DNA of 64,000 nt from Paractinoplanes ovalisporus. GTDB lineage: Bacteria; Actinomycetota; Actinomycetes; Mycobacteriales; Micromonosporaceae. The notes beneath the pieces are model-generated. The model saw nothing but the letters and a program-made list of their open reading frames with translations. It was not told the DNA's origin and did no database searches. Numbering within the stretch: the first letter of the stretch is position 1; every line of letters begins with the position of its first letter. Location of the stretch: positions 1 through 64,000 of the forward strand of contig NZ_JAENHP010000011.1 in NCBI RefSeq assembly GCF_016834655.1, written 5' to 3'. Position numbers and translations under genes: made by a program. Below, one piece after another: positions 41,334 through 50,501 of the stretch.

Positions 41334-42839
41334 TCAGCGGGTGGCGGAGACGTAGACACGGTTACGGCCCGCCCGTTTGGCCGCGTAGAGGGCGGCGTCG
41401 GCCCGGGAGAGCAGGGCCTCGGCCGGTTCGATGCCGTTCCACTGCGCGGCGCCGGCCGAGAACGTCTGACCGGACGGGGTCACCGCCTGCAGCCGTTCGA
41501 TGATGTGGTCGGCCTCGGCCAGCCGCGAGTGGTCGAAGACGGCCCCGAACTCCTCGCCGCCGTAGCGGGCCAGCAGGTCCTCCGGGCGCAGCTGGGTGCG
41601 CCAGGCGGCCGCGGCCGCGCTGAGCAGCTCGTCGCCGCCCTGATGGCCGTGCTCGTCGTTGTACTTCTTGAAGTGGTCGAGGTCGAAGATGGCGACCACG
41701 ACCGGGGTGCCGTGGCGGTGGGCGGCGGCGATGCGGCGGGAGAGTTCGAGGTCCCAGGCCCGGCGGTTGGGCAGGGCGGTGAGCGCGTCGATGTGCGCGA
41801 CGGCGTCGAGCTGGCGGGCCTTGTCCTGCACCTGGCCGACCAGGTCGATCATGCGCAGCGTGACCAGGCCGAAAAGCAGCATGCATCCGACACCGGCCGC
41901 AAGCCAGCTGACCTTGTCGCCCTGCAGCAGGCCCTGCGCGACGAGCAAGGCCGGCGCGCCCATGCAGGCGAGGTTGACCAGCAGCACCCGTCGCGGCGAC
42001 ATGTCGGTCACCGGGCGCAACGGCACACTGGTCAGGGTGCGCATCGACGGGTGGAAGGCCGCGGCCGCCATCAGGAACGCCGACATCGACGAGACCGCGC
42101 GGACGTCGGGCGCGGCAACCGAGAAGATCGCCGGCAGCAGGGACGCCATGTGTGTGACGGCTTGGAACAGCACCGAGACGCTGATCTGCCAGAACGCCGC
42201 GCTACGCAGGCCCCGCGAGGTGAACAGGCGGACCAGCACGCTCAGCAGCAGCACGTCACCGAGCGGGAACAGCGCCACGAAGAACTCGTCCGGCAGCGCC
42301 GTGCGCACCCGCATCAGCGGCGTGATGACCAGCATCCAGCAGGCCAGCGTCAGCCCCACGCTGATCATCGCAGTGTCGAGCAGTCCGGCCCGGTCCTGCC
42401 GCCACGAGCCGCCGCGCACGATCAGCAGCAGGGCCACCGCCTCGACCAGGTAGACGCTCATGAACACGGCGAAGGCGGCGGTCACGGCCCCGGCCGCCCA
42501 GATGCCGAAGCCGGCGACGGTGACCAGCCCGGCCGACGAGAGCACCATCCACGGCCAGATCGACCGCGGCCGGTTGAGCCGGACGCCGGCCACGATGCCG
42601 GCGCTGAACAGCACCGGCATGAGGACGTTGAGCAGTCCGCCGACCTTGCCGTCGGCGGCGGTGAACATCTGCCCCACCGAGAAGAGCAGTCCGGCGCCGA
42701 GCCAGGCCAGCCAGATCCGCTTGAGCCGGGCCTGCCTCGTCTCGTCGGGTTCGTTCCCGGCGTCCGGTTCCGGCTCGGTGGCGCGGATGGCCGCCACGTC
42801 GACCGGCTGGTCGGTGTGGTCCAGCAGATCGTGCGTCAC
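41334..42839 (-). CDS. Multi-TM diguanylate cyclase (GGEEF)
   Basis: A 501-aa protein. A charged cytoplasmic head (DAGNEPDETRQARLKR), about nine membrane segments and a C-terminal GGDEF domain with an active GGEEF signature (LLARYGGEEFGAVF), DHFKKYNDEHGHQGGD and DALTALPNRRAWD. Active c-di-GMP synthesis is expected. It is co-oriented with, and immediately upstream of, the EAL protein at 38980, about 56 bases apart, so they may be co-transcribed and oppose one another. Confidence 0.9.
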   Translation of the reverse strand: MTHDLLDHTDQPVDVAAIRATEPEPDAGNEPDETRQARLKRIWLAWLGAGLLFSVGQMFTAADGKVGGLLNVLMPVLFSAGIVAGVRLNRPRSIWPWMVLSSAGLVTVAGFGIWAAGAVTAAFAVFMSVYLVEAVALLLIVRGGSWRQDRAGLLDTAMISVGLTLACWMLVITPLMRVRTALPDEFFVALFPLGDVLLLSVLVRLFTSRGLRSAAFWQISVSVLFQAVTHMASLLPAIFSVAAPDVRAVSSMSAFLMAAAAFHPSMRTLTSVPLRPVTDMSPRRVLLVNLACMGAPALLVAQGLLQGDKVSWLAAGVGCMLLFGLVTLRMIDLVGQVQDKARQLDAVAHIDALTALPNRRAWDLELSRRIAAAHRHGTPVVVAIFDLDHFKKYNDEHGHQGGDELLSAAAAAWRTQLRPEDLLARYGGEEFGAVFDHSRLAEADHIIERLQAVTPSGQTFSAGAAQWNGIEPAEALLSRADAALYAAKRAGRNRVYVSATR

Positions 42840-43052
42840 CGCTCAATAATCGGCAATCCGCGGGCCGCTTGGGGCCTTCTCCGGCGGATTGAACGTCAGA
42901 CCGGCCATTCACCGGCCTGTTCACCACCACGTCAGGGCGCCTTTGGCGTCGCAGCCTGGCTCCCGGCGAGGTGCTGCCCGGGTTCACCCATCGGCCGGTG
43001 ACGCCACGGTCCTGCGGCGCACAGCGGAATGGGTCGATGCGATGCTGGTGCG

Positions 43053-44135
43053 GTGACGGACAGGTATCGGGAGTCGCCGGATTTGTGGGCGGAGCTCTGC
43101 TACGAGAAGGCGACCGGCGACGACGGATACGACTACGACCGTAACGCCGTACGGCGGGCTCAGGTCTTGTGGTCTTTGCAGTACGACCGCCGCCCGCAAG
43201 ACCTGCCGTTGCTGCGGTGGCTGGCCCGGCAGGAGGCCGTGTGCCGCCGGGAAGCGCCGTTTCAGGGGCTCACCGACCAGATCACGCTGGCCGGCGCCCT
43301 CGTGGCCGAGCACCGGCAGGTCGAGGATGTCTGGCTGCAGTGGGAGATCAAGCGGGCCAACTTCGACACCTGGTGCGGTTACGACGGCGAGCACCTGCTC
43401 GCGGCCGGGGTGCGGGCGACCCTCGATTTCGTACGGGAGAGCGGGCACCCCGACCGCGACGAGGTGCTGGAATATCTCGCCGGCCGGTCCGACATCTCCG
43501 AGGAGGGCGTGACGGAGTGGGCGGAGCGGCAACGGCTGACCTTCCCGGACGACCCGGCCGACGAAGACCCGCTGACCCTGATCGAACGGGCCCAGTTCGC
43601 CGGTGACCGGCCGCGGGCCCGTGAGCTGCTGGATCAGTGGGCGGCCGGCCGGACGCGCGACCGGGACACGCTGTCCACCCTGAGATACGAGCTGACCGAG
43701 CTGGGCGCGTTCGCCGAAGCGGCCGCGGCCCAGCGCGACAGCCTGGCCTTCGCGGAGAGCGCCTGGGACCGCGCGTCGGCCTGGCACACCCTGGCCGAGC
43801 TGGAACGTCAGGCCGACCACCACGACGCGGCCTGGGCGGCGCTGAGCGAGTGCCGCCGGGCCCTGGCCGACGTGTCCGGCTGGACCGAGGTAGGCCTGGG
43901 CCGGATGTATGTCGAGGAGCTGCTCCGGCTGGCCGTCGCGGCCGACGGCGACCTGGCGGCGCGGGCGTTCACCGAGGCCGACCGCCAGGCGCGGGACGTC
44001 CCCCGGCTCCCGCTCGTGGTGTGGCAGAGCGCCGCCGAGGCCGCCGCCAAGGTCGGCGACCAGCCCCGGGCCGAGCACTACGCGCGGCTGCGCGACGAGG
44101 AACGGCGGCGCATCGACCACGAGCTGAGCGACTGA
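43053..44135 (+). CDS. TPR-like helical protein
   Basis: A 360-aa protein from GTG 43053. The C-terminal half contains repeating helical pairs with TPR-like spacing, for example ERAQFAGDRPRARELLDQWAAG, YELTELGAFAEAAAAQRDSLAF, AWHTLAELERQADHHDAAWAALSECRRAL and KVGDQPRAEHYARLRDEE. The N-terminus has PDLWAELCYEKATGDDGYDYDRNAVRRAQ. The repeats suggest protein binding; no enzyme motif is visible. It is monocistronic and diverges from the GGDEF gene at 42839. The 42840-43052 gap shows no recognised element. Confidence 0.7.
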   Translation: MTDRYRESPDLWAELCYEKATGDDGYDYDRNAVRRAQVLWSLQYDRRPQDLPLLRWLARQEAVCRREAPFQGLTDQITLAGALVAEHRQVEDVWLQWEIKRANFDTWCGYDGEHLLAAGVRATLDFVRESGHPDRDEVLEYLAGRSDISEEGVTEWAERQRLTFPDDPADEDPLTLIERAQFAGDRPRARELLDQWAAGRTRDRDTLSTLRYELTELGAFAEAAAAQRDSLAFAESAWDRASAWHTLAELERQADHHDAAWAALSECRRALADVSGWTEVGLGRMYVEELLRLAVAADGDLAARAFTEADRQARDVPRLPLVVWQSAAEAAAKVGDQPRAEHYARLRDEERRRIDHELSD

Positions 44136-44216
44136 CCCCTCGGCCGGCCCGGGCCGCCGGTCAGCACCAAGCCGCCTCGGACGCCGCGGCTGACCATCGA
44201 CCGGCCCGGGTGTCGT

Positions 44217-44726
44217 TCAGCGCGCGACCGTCTCGGACGCCGGGTTCAGACCGTGGCGCAGCGACTCGGCAATCGCGTCACGGCGGCGCAGCGCGGCCCG
44301 CCAGCCGACCACCTCGACCTCGTCGACCTCGCCCGACCCGGAGGCCGCGCGCACGATCCACGGCCGCCGGAACAGCACGCGGGCCACCACCGAGACGAGC
44401 AGCAGGACCAGCACGATCAGGCCGTCCAGCACGATCAGCAGCAGCGGGAGCAGCACCCACCAGAACAGCACGCCGGCCACGACCAGGGCGAACAGCGCGA
44501 TCGCGACGACCACCAGCTCGTCGCCGATGCTCCCACCACCCCCGTTGCTGCCGAGCCGGGAACTCACGTCGGCGCCGCCGCCCAGCACATCGCCGGGCCC
44601 GACGTCCTTGCTGCGTTTGGCCCGCCACCCGCCGAACCGCCGGGCCATCACCCGCCACCGCGGCTCCCACACCACCCGCACGCTCCACCGCGCCCCGCCG
44701 GGCGCGGTGACCTCCACTGTTCGCAC
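44217..44726 (-). CDS. Two-TM membrane protein of unknown function
   Basis: A 169-aa protein beginning at GTG 44726. A soluble start (RTVEVTAPGGARWSVRVVWEPRWRVMARRFGGWRAK) is followed by a Gly-rich linker, then two long hydrophobic stretches (about 90-112 and 113-136) and a charged tail. The opening resembles small actinobacterial proteins whose role is not known to me. It is divergent from the DUF6578-like gene, 63 bases away. Confidence 0.6.
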   Translation of the reverse strand: MRTVEVTAPGGARWSVRVVWEPRWRVMARRFGGWRAKRSKDVGPGDVLGGGADVSSRLGSNGGGGSIGDELVVVAIALFALVVAGVLFWWVLLPLLLIVLDGLIVLVLLLVSVVARVLFRRPWIVRAASGSGEVDEVEVVGWRAALRRRDAIAESLRHGLNPASETVAR

Positions 44727-44789
44727 CGGCCCAAGGTAGCGACGCCGGTCCAGCGACGCCGCGCGCAGCAGGTCTGGCAGGCTCGGGCG

Positions 44790-45272
44790 GTGCCTCTCAC
44801 CGTGTGGATCGCCCATTGGCAGATGAACTGCTGCGGCACGCCGTTCCGCCGGGGCGACGCGGTCTCGTGGCGGCTCCGAACCCCTCAGCCGGCCGAGCTG
44901 GACTGGCTCGACGCCGCCACGCACAACGGTTTCGCCGCAACCGTGAACGCGGTCGAGGACCATCACGGCGAACCGGGCACCCCGCCGACCGCGGGCACCG
45001 TGGCTTCGATCGCCATGCTGCACTGCCGTTTCGACCCTGAGCCGGTCGCTGGTTCCGGCCTCATCACTCCCGTCGCGGCCGCCGCGAAGTGGACCAGCGA
45101 CCTCGACGACCGTTTCTTCGCAGGCTTCCTCGTACGCCTCCACACTCCGAACCCGGACAACCGGCCGGCGACACCTTCCGCGCCCAGCCGAGGTCAGCGG
45201 AGGTCCGGGGCCAAGGTGAGCGGGTCGAAGGGGTGGGTCTGCCAGATCTGGTGGGAGGCCTGCTCGGGATAG
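44790..45272 (+). CDS. DUF6578-like small protein
   Basis: A 160-aa protein from GTG 44790. PLTVWIAHWQMNCCGTPFRRGDAVSWRL is the typical opening of the DUF6578 group, with a paired Cys (CC) and WQM. The function is unknown. The match weakens after about residue 130 and the last ~27 codons overlap the convergent carboxylesterase gene by 79 bases. The true stop may therefore have been lost by mutation, or the tail is simply extended; nothing shows which. Confidence 0.72.
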   Translation: MPLTVWIAHWQMNCCGTPFRRGDAVSWRLRTPQPAELDWLDAATHNGFAATVNAVEDHHGEPGTPPTAGTVASIAMLHCRFDPEPVAGSGLITPVAAAAKWTSDLDDRFFAGFLVRLHTPNPDNRPATPSAPSRGQRRSGAKVSGSKGWVCQIWWEACSG

Positions 45273-46645
45273 GGCGCCACCGTGGCCGGGACGTCGAAGA
45301 TCTGCGTCAGGCGACGGTCGGGGGTGTAGGCGGGCCAGCCGGGATCGCCGTAGGTGGCGAACGCCGTCCACGCGGCGCGCATCTGGGACGACAGCGCTGC
45401 GGCGTCGTCGCCGGGATCGTCGCCGAGCAGCATTGCCGGGCGGCCGCTGGTCAGGTTGCCGAACACCAGCGGGACGTCGAGGCCGTGGCATGCGCCCAGG
45501 GTGCCGCCCAGGCCGGGCGCCGGCCAGGTCAGCTCGTAGAAGTGGGTGCGGCCGCCGGCCCGGGCGTGTGCGTCGGCCAGGAAGACGCTGGGCATGCGGA
45601 ACAGCCAGTCGGAATGGACGATCTCGTGGAGGTCGGACCCCGGGTAGGCCGCGCTGTATCGACCGAGGTCGTCGGGGACGAAGGGGCCGAGGTCGGTTCC
45701 CGTCGGGCTTTCGATCAGCGCGAACAACCGGTGCTCGTCGCGGGTGTGGCCGGCCAGCAGGTCGACCTCCCGCGCGGCGCCCGCCGCCAAAGCATGCCAG
45801 GGCGTGGCCGGCAGGATCTCGCCGTCGACCACGGGGGCGAACAGGATCGATCTGAGACCGGCCGCGCCCCAGCGGGCCGGTCGTGACGGGTCGAGCGCGG
45901 CCAGGCGAGCCGGATCCACATCGGACAGGTCGTCGACCGTAGGCCGCTTCCCCACCTCGGCGGCCAGCGCGGCGGCGATGTCGTCGGCGAGCTCGCGAGA
46001 GAAGAACGGGCCGGCCACGCTCTGCGCGACGGCACGGCGGAAGAGCCCGGCCGTACGGGGCATGGCCAGCAGGGCCGCCACCGAGCCGGCGCCGGCCGAT
46101 TCGCCGAAGACCGTGACCCGGGCCGGGTCACCGCCGAAGGCCGCGATGTTGTCGCGCACCCATTCCAGGGCGGCGACCTGGTCGAGCAGGCCACGGTTGG
46201 CCGGTGCGCCCGCAATCGCGGCGAAGCCTTCGACGCCGAGGCGGTAGTTGAACGTCACCAGGACCACGTCACCGTCGCGGGCCAGGTGGCCGCCGTCGTA
46301 TTCGGGCCAGCTCGACATGCCGACCGTGTAACCACCACCGTAGATCCACACCATCACCGGGAGCCTCGCCGCGGGGCCGGGGTCGGGTGTCCAGACGTTG
46401 ACCGTCAGCCAGTCGTCGCCCGCCGCCGGGTCCGGTGCGCCGCCGAACATGTCGGCCTGCGGCACCGGCGGCCCGAACGACCCCGCGGGCCGGACGCCCG
46501 CCCAGCCCGGAGCCGGTTGCGGCGCGGCGAACCGGCGGGGCCCGACCGGCGGCGCCGCGTAAGGGATGCCGCGGAACACGGCCACCCCGGATTCCCAGCG
46601 GCCGCGCAGTTTTCCGGCCGCGACGGCGACCTCCGAAGTCGACAT
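45194..46645 (-). CDS. Type B carboxylesterase
   Basis: A 483-aa esterase starting at ATG 46645. It has GIPYAAPPVGPRRF, NVWTPD, the oxyanion motif GGGYTVG, nucleophile Ser in FGESAGAGSVAALLAMP, an acidic residue in the EHRLF segment and a catalytic His in GACHGLDVPLVFGNL. There is no signal peptide, so it is cytoplasmic. Members cleave carboxylic esters, including xenobiotics and p-nitrobenzyl esters. It is monocistronic; no pathway neighbour identifies a substrate. Confidence 0.92.
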   Translation of the reverse strand: MSTSEVAVAAGKLRGRWESGVAVFRGIPYAAPPVGPRRFAAPQPAPGWAGVRPAGSFGPPVPQADMFGGAPDPAAGDDWLTVNVWTPDPGPAARLPVMVWIYGGGYTVGMSSWPEYDGGHLARDGDVVLVTFNYRLGVEGFAAIAGAPANRGLLDQVAALEWVRDNIAAFGGDPARVTVFGESAGAGSVAALLAMPRTAGLFRRAVAQSVAGPFFSRELADDIAAALAAEVGKRPTVDDLSDVDPARLAALDPSRPARWGAAGLRSILFAPVVDGEILPATPWHALAAGAAREVDLLAGHTRDEHRLFALIESPTGTDLGPFVPDDLGRYSAAYPGSDLHEIVHSDWLFRMPSVFLADAHARAGGRTHFYELTWPAPGLGGTLGACHGLDVPLVFGNLTSGRPAMLLGDDPGDDAAALSSQMRAAWTAFATYGDPGWPAYTPDRRLTQIFDVPATVAPYPEQASHQIWQTHPFDPLTLAPDLR

Positions 46646-46738
46646 GGCGGCATCCTCACGCGAGCCCCGGCCGGCCCGCCAGCCAATTTCAGCCCAGCCG
46701 CTCGACGGAACCGGCCGCGCCACGCACGCCCGACAACT

Positions 46739-49222
46739 TCAGTCCAGCAGCTCGACGTAACCGGCGGCGCCGTGCACGCGGATCCGCTGACCGTCGCGGA
46801 TCAGCCGGGTCGCGCGGTCGACGCCGACGACCGCGGGCAGCCCGTACTCGCGGGCGATCACCGCGCCGTGGGTCATCAGGCCGCCGACCTCGGTGACCAG
46901 GCCGGCGACGGCGACGAACACGGGCGACCAGCTGGGATCCGTGTACGCGGTGACCAGGATGTCACCCGGTTCGAGGTCGGCCCGGGCCATGTCCAGGACG
47001 ACCCGGGCGCGGCCCTCGACGGTTCCGGCCGAGACCGGCAGGCCGGCCAGGGCCCCGGCGGGCAGGTCGTCCCGCCGGTAGGCACCGTTGAGGCACTCGC
47101 CCTCGGAGGTGAGAACCCGGGGCGGGGTGAGAGCCGCGAACGTCCCGAACTCCGCACGGCGGCGGTCGATCAGTGCGTTGTCGACGGCCTGATCCCGTAC
47201 GGCGTCGGAAAGCTCTGGGAACGTGAGGAAGTAGATGTCCTCGCGGTCGCGCAGCACGCCCGCGGCCACCAGGCGGTCGGCCTCACCCAGCAGCGCCTGC
47301 TTGTAGACGAAGTAGCGGCTGATGATCCCGTACTTGGGATATTCGCGGTAGCCGATGAAGGTGCGGACCCGGTCGATCATGTGTTTGGTCTCGGCCGCCT
47401 TGGCCTCACCATCCGGCAGTTCCCGCAGCCGCGCCAGCACCTCCTGCTCCTTCGCCGCGGCCTCGCGCCGGCCGTGGTCGAACCTGCGGGCCGCCTCGCC
47501 CGGCTCGAACGCCCGGATGTTGTCGAGGATCAGCGGCACCAGCGTGGCCGGCTCCTCGCTCCACCGGGGCCGGGTGATGTCGATCTCGCCGGCGCACCGC
47601 ATGCCGTAGCGGTCGAGATAGGCCCGGAAGGCGGCCGGGGGTCGCGCGAGGAATTCCGGGCTGCCGATTTCCCCGTACGAGCGGAGCGCGTCACCGACAT
47701 CGAGCAGGTCGAGCCCCATCTCCGAGGTGATGTTGCCGGGCGCGGACAGGGTGAGCGTGTCGGCCGCGTTCCTCTCGCCCAGCCAGTCGAGCAGGTGGTC
47801 GTTGAGCCACCACGTGGCCTGCATGCCCGCCATGATGGCCTGCATGCTGAGCGGGTCGGCCAGCACCCGCTTGTGCTCCTCGAACGCCTCGAGCAGGAAC
47901 GTGAACAGCTCGGGCCCGGTCTTCGAAGCGATGTCGCGTTTCAGCGTCGCCAGCGAGTCCTCGCTGCGTTTGATCAGCTCGGTCACGACGGCCGGATCGT
48001 TGCCGATGGCGGCGGGCGCGCCACCGCCGGGCAGCCGGACCGGGGCGGCGTCGGGCTGGGACGGGACGAAGCCTTCGCGGGCGATGACGGTCCGCAGGGC
48101 GTCGGCCACCAGCGGGTCGGAGCGGCCCGACATGTCCAGCAGGGCGTCGCGGCTCGCGGGGGTGGCCAGATGCCGGGTGGCGTCGACCCAGAGGCGACCG
48201 CCGGCCGCGACCATCGGGGCCATGGCGGTCAGCTGCCAGCAGGAGATCCCGAGGGGTTTCATCGGGTCGGTCATCATCTGCTGGTGGGCGACCGAGACAT
48301 AGACGTGGTTGCGGTCGTCGGCCGCCTCGGGAACCGGGTAGAGCGTGGTGATCGGGCGGCTCTGGACGATCGCGAAGCCGTCGCCGTCCCGGCACCACTC
48401 GATGTCCTGCGGGCGGCCGAAATGGGCCTCGATCCGGCGCCCCAGCCCGGCCAGCTCGACGACCTGTTCGTCAGTGAGCGCCGGCTGTTCCCGGCGCTGC
48501 GGGTCGACCGTCACCTCGCGGGTTCCGCCGCCCGGCGCGGGTTCGACGGCGAGCTCCTTGGCGGCGACGGCCCGGTCGACGATCGCGCCGTCACGCACCC
48601 GGTAGACGTCCGGGTTGACCAGTCCCGAGACCAGCGCCTCGCCGAGCCCGAACCCGGCGTCCACGGTGGTCACCTTGCGGTTGCCGGTGACCGGGTCGGC
48701 GGTGAACAGGATGCCCGACGCCTGCGGGAACACCATCTGCTGCACGACCACGGCCATCCGTACGCGGCGGTGGTCGAACCCGTTGCGCTCGCGATAGACG
48801 ACGGCCCGCTCGGTGAACAGCGATCCCCAGCATTTGCGGACGTGCTCGATCACGGCGTCGACACCGGTGACATTGAGGTAGGTGTCCTGCTGCCCGGCGA
48901 AGGAGGCGGTCGGCAGGTCCTCGGCAGTCGCGCTGGACCGCACCGCGTACGGGCCATCGGTCAGCGCCCGGGCGATCGCCTCGGCGACCTCGTCCGGCAT
49001 CGGGGCCGCCTCGATGGCCGCCCGTGCGTCACCGATGTCATCGAGGTCGAGCGAGTCCACCACCCGCCGGAAGGCCGCCGTCGTCACGCAGAAGCCGGGC
49101 GGCACCCGCACCCCGTCGATCCTCGACAGTTCACCCAGATGAGCGCCCTTGCCCCCGACCGCCGCCACCAGCGTCCGGTCGATCTCGTCGAAGCCCAGTA
49201 CGTACTGCTCGATCATTCGCAT
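46739..49222 (-). CDS. rph: Rifampin phosphotransferase (rifamycin-inactivating)
   Basis: An 827-aa, three-domain enzyme from ATG 49222 (ATG 49216 also possible). The N-terminal ATP-grasp-like part has VLGFDEIDRTLVAAVGGKGAHLGELSRI, AVRSSATAEDLPTASFAGQQDTYLN and IEWCRDGDGFAIVQSRPITTLYP. A rifamycin-binding middle domain follows, and the C-terminal swivelling domain carries phosphohistidine His785 in GGLMTHGAVIAREYGLPAVVGV. It transfers the beta-phosphate of ATP to the C21 hydroxyl of rifamycins, yielding AMP and phosphate. PEP synthase is a paralogue, but the arrangement, length and upstream RAE favour RPH. Expression is expected to be rifamycin-inducible via the RAE. Confidence 0.92.
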   Translation of the reverse strand: MRMIEQYVLGFDEIDRTLVAAVGGKGAHLGELSRIDGVRVPPGFCVTTAAFRRVVDSLDLDDIGDARAAIEAAPMPDEVAEAIARALTDGPYAVRSSATAEDLPTASFAGQQDTYLNVTGVDAVIEHVRKCWGSLFTERAVVYRERNGFDHRRVRMAVVVQQMVFPQASGILFTADPVTGNRKVTTVDAGFGLGEALVSGLVNPDVYRVRDGAIVDRAVAAKELAVEPAPGGGTREVTVDPQRREQPALTDEQVVELAGLGRRIEAHFGRPQDIEWCRDGDGFAIVQSRPITTLYPVPEAADDRNHVYVSVAHQQMMTDPMKPLGISCWQLTAMAPMVAAGGRLWVDATRHLATPASRDALLDMSGRSDPLVADALRTVIAREGFVPSQPDAAPVRLPGGGAPAAIGNDPAVVTELIKRSEDSLATLKRDIASKTGPELFTFLLEAFEEHKRVLADPLSMQAIMAGMQATWWLNDHLLDWLGERNAADTLTLSAPGNITSEMGLDLLDVGDALRSYGEIGSPEFLARPPAAFRAYLDRYGMRCAGEIDITRPRWSEEPATLVPLILDNIRAFEPGEAARRFDHGRREAAAKEQEVLARLRELPDGEAKAAETKHMIDRVRTFIGYREYPKYGIISRYFVYKQALLGEADRLVAAGVLRDREDIYFLTFPELSDAVRDQAVDNALIDRRRAEFGTFAALTPPRVLTSEGECLNGAYRRDDLPAGALAGLPVSAGTVEGRARVVLDMARADLEPGDILVTAYTDPSWSPVFVAVAGLVTEVGGLMTHGAVIAREYGLPAVVGVDRATRLIRDGQRIRVHGAAGYVELLD

Positions 49223-49269
49223 TACCCCCGCCCGATTCAACCTCGGCCGACGATTCTGCGTGACGGCCC

Positions 49270-49288
49270 GGGCCTTGCCGCAAGCCCC
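49270..49288 (-). promoter_or_regulatory. Rifamycin-associated element (RAE)
   Basis: On the minus strand the sequence is GGGGCTTGCGGCAAGGCCC, which as I recall it is the 19-bp RAE found upstream of rph and other rifamycin-response genes in actinomycetes. It is a near-perfect inverted repeat around the central G, 47 bases before the rph start codon. TATATC, a possible -10, lies just upstream on the same strand. Confidence 0.88.
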
Positions 49289-49312
49289 GGGGTGCGATAT
49301 ACGTTAGAGGTG

Positions 49313-49337
49313 GCAGGGAGGTGTTCTCCCTGCTTTT
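49313..49337 (+). terminator. Intrinsic-terminator-like hairpin facing away from rph
   Basis: GCAGGGAG (49313-49320), loop GTGTT and CTCCCTGC (49326-49333) form a perfect 8-bp stem followed by TTTT on the plus strand. No plus-strand gene ends here; the neighbours on both sides are minus-strand. It may end an unannotated short plus-strand transcript from the rph promoter region, or act as a structured barrier for the upstream minus-strand gene. Confidence 0.55.
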
Positions 49338-49340
49338 CGC

Positions 49341-49390
49341 GTCTCAGCGCCTGTTTCGGGCTGAGGTCTCAGCGTCCGTTTCGTGGCTGA
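49341..49390. repeat. 25-bp imperfect tandem duplication at the end of the flavin monooxygenase gene
   Basis: GTCTCAGCGCCTGTTTCGGG at 49341 and GTCTCAGCGTCCGTTTCGTG at 49366 share most positions with a 25-bp period. The second copy includes the last codons and stop of the flavin monooxygenase gene. The first is an extra copy beyond the stop. Confidence 0.7.
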
Positions 49391-50501
49391 TGCGGGGCGG
49401 CGGCGCGGGCCACCCGTCGCGACTCGATCGCCGCCTGCCGCAGCATCCCGCCCAGCGTGACGTCGTATCCCACGAAGTACAGACCCGGCCGGGCCGGCGC
49501 CCCACCGTGCACCAGGGGAACACCGGTGTCATCCAGCAGGGACGGGTCTTCGAACAGGTCACTCAGGCCGGTGCCGTAGCCGGTGGCCGCGATGACCACG
49601 TCCGGCTGCACGCTCGTGCCGTCGGCCAGCCGCACCGAGTTCTCGTCGAACCCCGTCACGGCCGCGACCGGGCGCACGCGCCGCGCCACGACGTCGCGCA
49701 CGATCCCCACGTCCTGCAGCGGCACGTAACGCCCCGTGCGCAGGCGCGTCTTCAGGCCTTCGGCCGGGCGGGCGATCCCGTACGGCCTCAGGTCCGGAAT
49801 CTCGAGGCGGGCCATCACCGCGGCCATCGGGTTGAAGAGCCGTTCCGGCAGCCGCCCCAGCAGCAGCCCGTTCATCTGCGCGGGCCAGCCGGCCGTCGTG
49901 CGGCGCACGATGTGCGGTGGCGTGCGGATGGCGAGACTCACCGAGGCCGCGCCGCCCTCGGCCAGGTCGGTGGCGATCTCGGCGCCGCTGTTGCCCGGCC
50001 CACGACCAGAACGTTCCGCCCCCGGAACGGCTCGGCGTTGCGGTATTCGGCCGAGTGCCTCAGCTCGCCGCTCCACGACGCGAGGCCCGGCCACTGCGGC
50101 ACCACCGGCGTGTGCAGATATCCGGTCGCCACGACCAGGGTGCGGGTCGTGTGCTCGGATCCGTCGGCGAGGCGCAACGACCATCCGCCGTCGCCCGGCT
50201 TGACCCGCTCCACGGTTGTCGAGGTCCGCACGTCAAGACCAAAACGTTCCGCGTACGCCTCCAGGTAGCGCACCAGGTCGTCGCGGCGCACCCACCGGCC
50301 GTACTGCCGGGGAATGGCGAACCCGGGAAGGCCGGACAGCCGCCGGACGGTGTGCAGGCGCAACCGGTCGTAGCGGCCCCGCCAGCTGGTGGCCACCGCG
50401 GGCCCGCGCTCGAGCACGACGGTTTCCACGCCGCGCGCCTTCAGCTGAGCCGCCACCGCGAGCCCGGCCGCCCCGGCGCCGAGCACAGTCACACTTCCCA
50501 T
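49369..50501 (-). pseudogene. FAD-dependent monooxygenase (flavin-containing, YUCCA/BVMO-like), one-base frameshift
   Basis: Two frames together encode one protein. The first, from ATG 50501, has VLGAGAAGLAVAAQLKARG, ATSWRGRYDRLRLHT, VVATGY and ends NVLVVG. The second resumes with GNSGAEIATDLAEGGA and runs through VVIAATGYGTGLSDL and GLYFVGYD to 49369. Inserting one base in the GCCCGGCCC run near 49997 gives a 377-aa protein with both dinucleotide sites (GxGxxG and GxGNSG) intact. Such enzymes N- or S-oxygenate or perform Baeyer-Villiger oxidation. The lesion hits the NADPH motif itself, so if real the gene is dead. Neighbouring rph suggests no functional link beyond position. Confidence 0.8.

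Noticed and set aside
46286..49390. A 1034-codon open frame on the strand opposite rph
   Set aside because: Its product is Arg/Gly/Asp-rich without motifs and mirrors the codon bias of rph. Long antisense frames are expected in DNA of this GC content.
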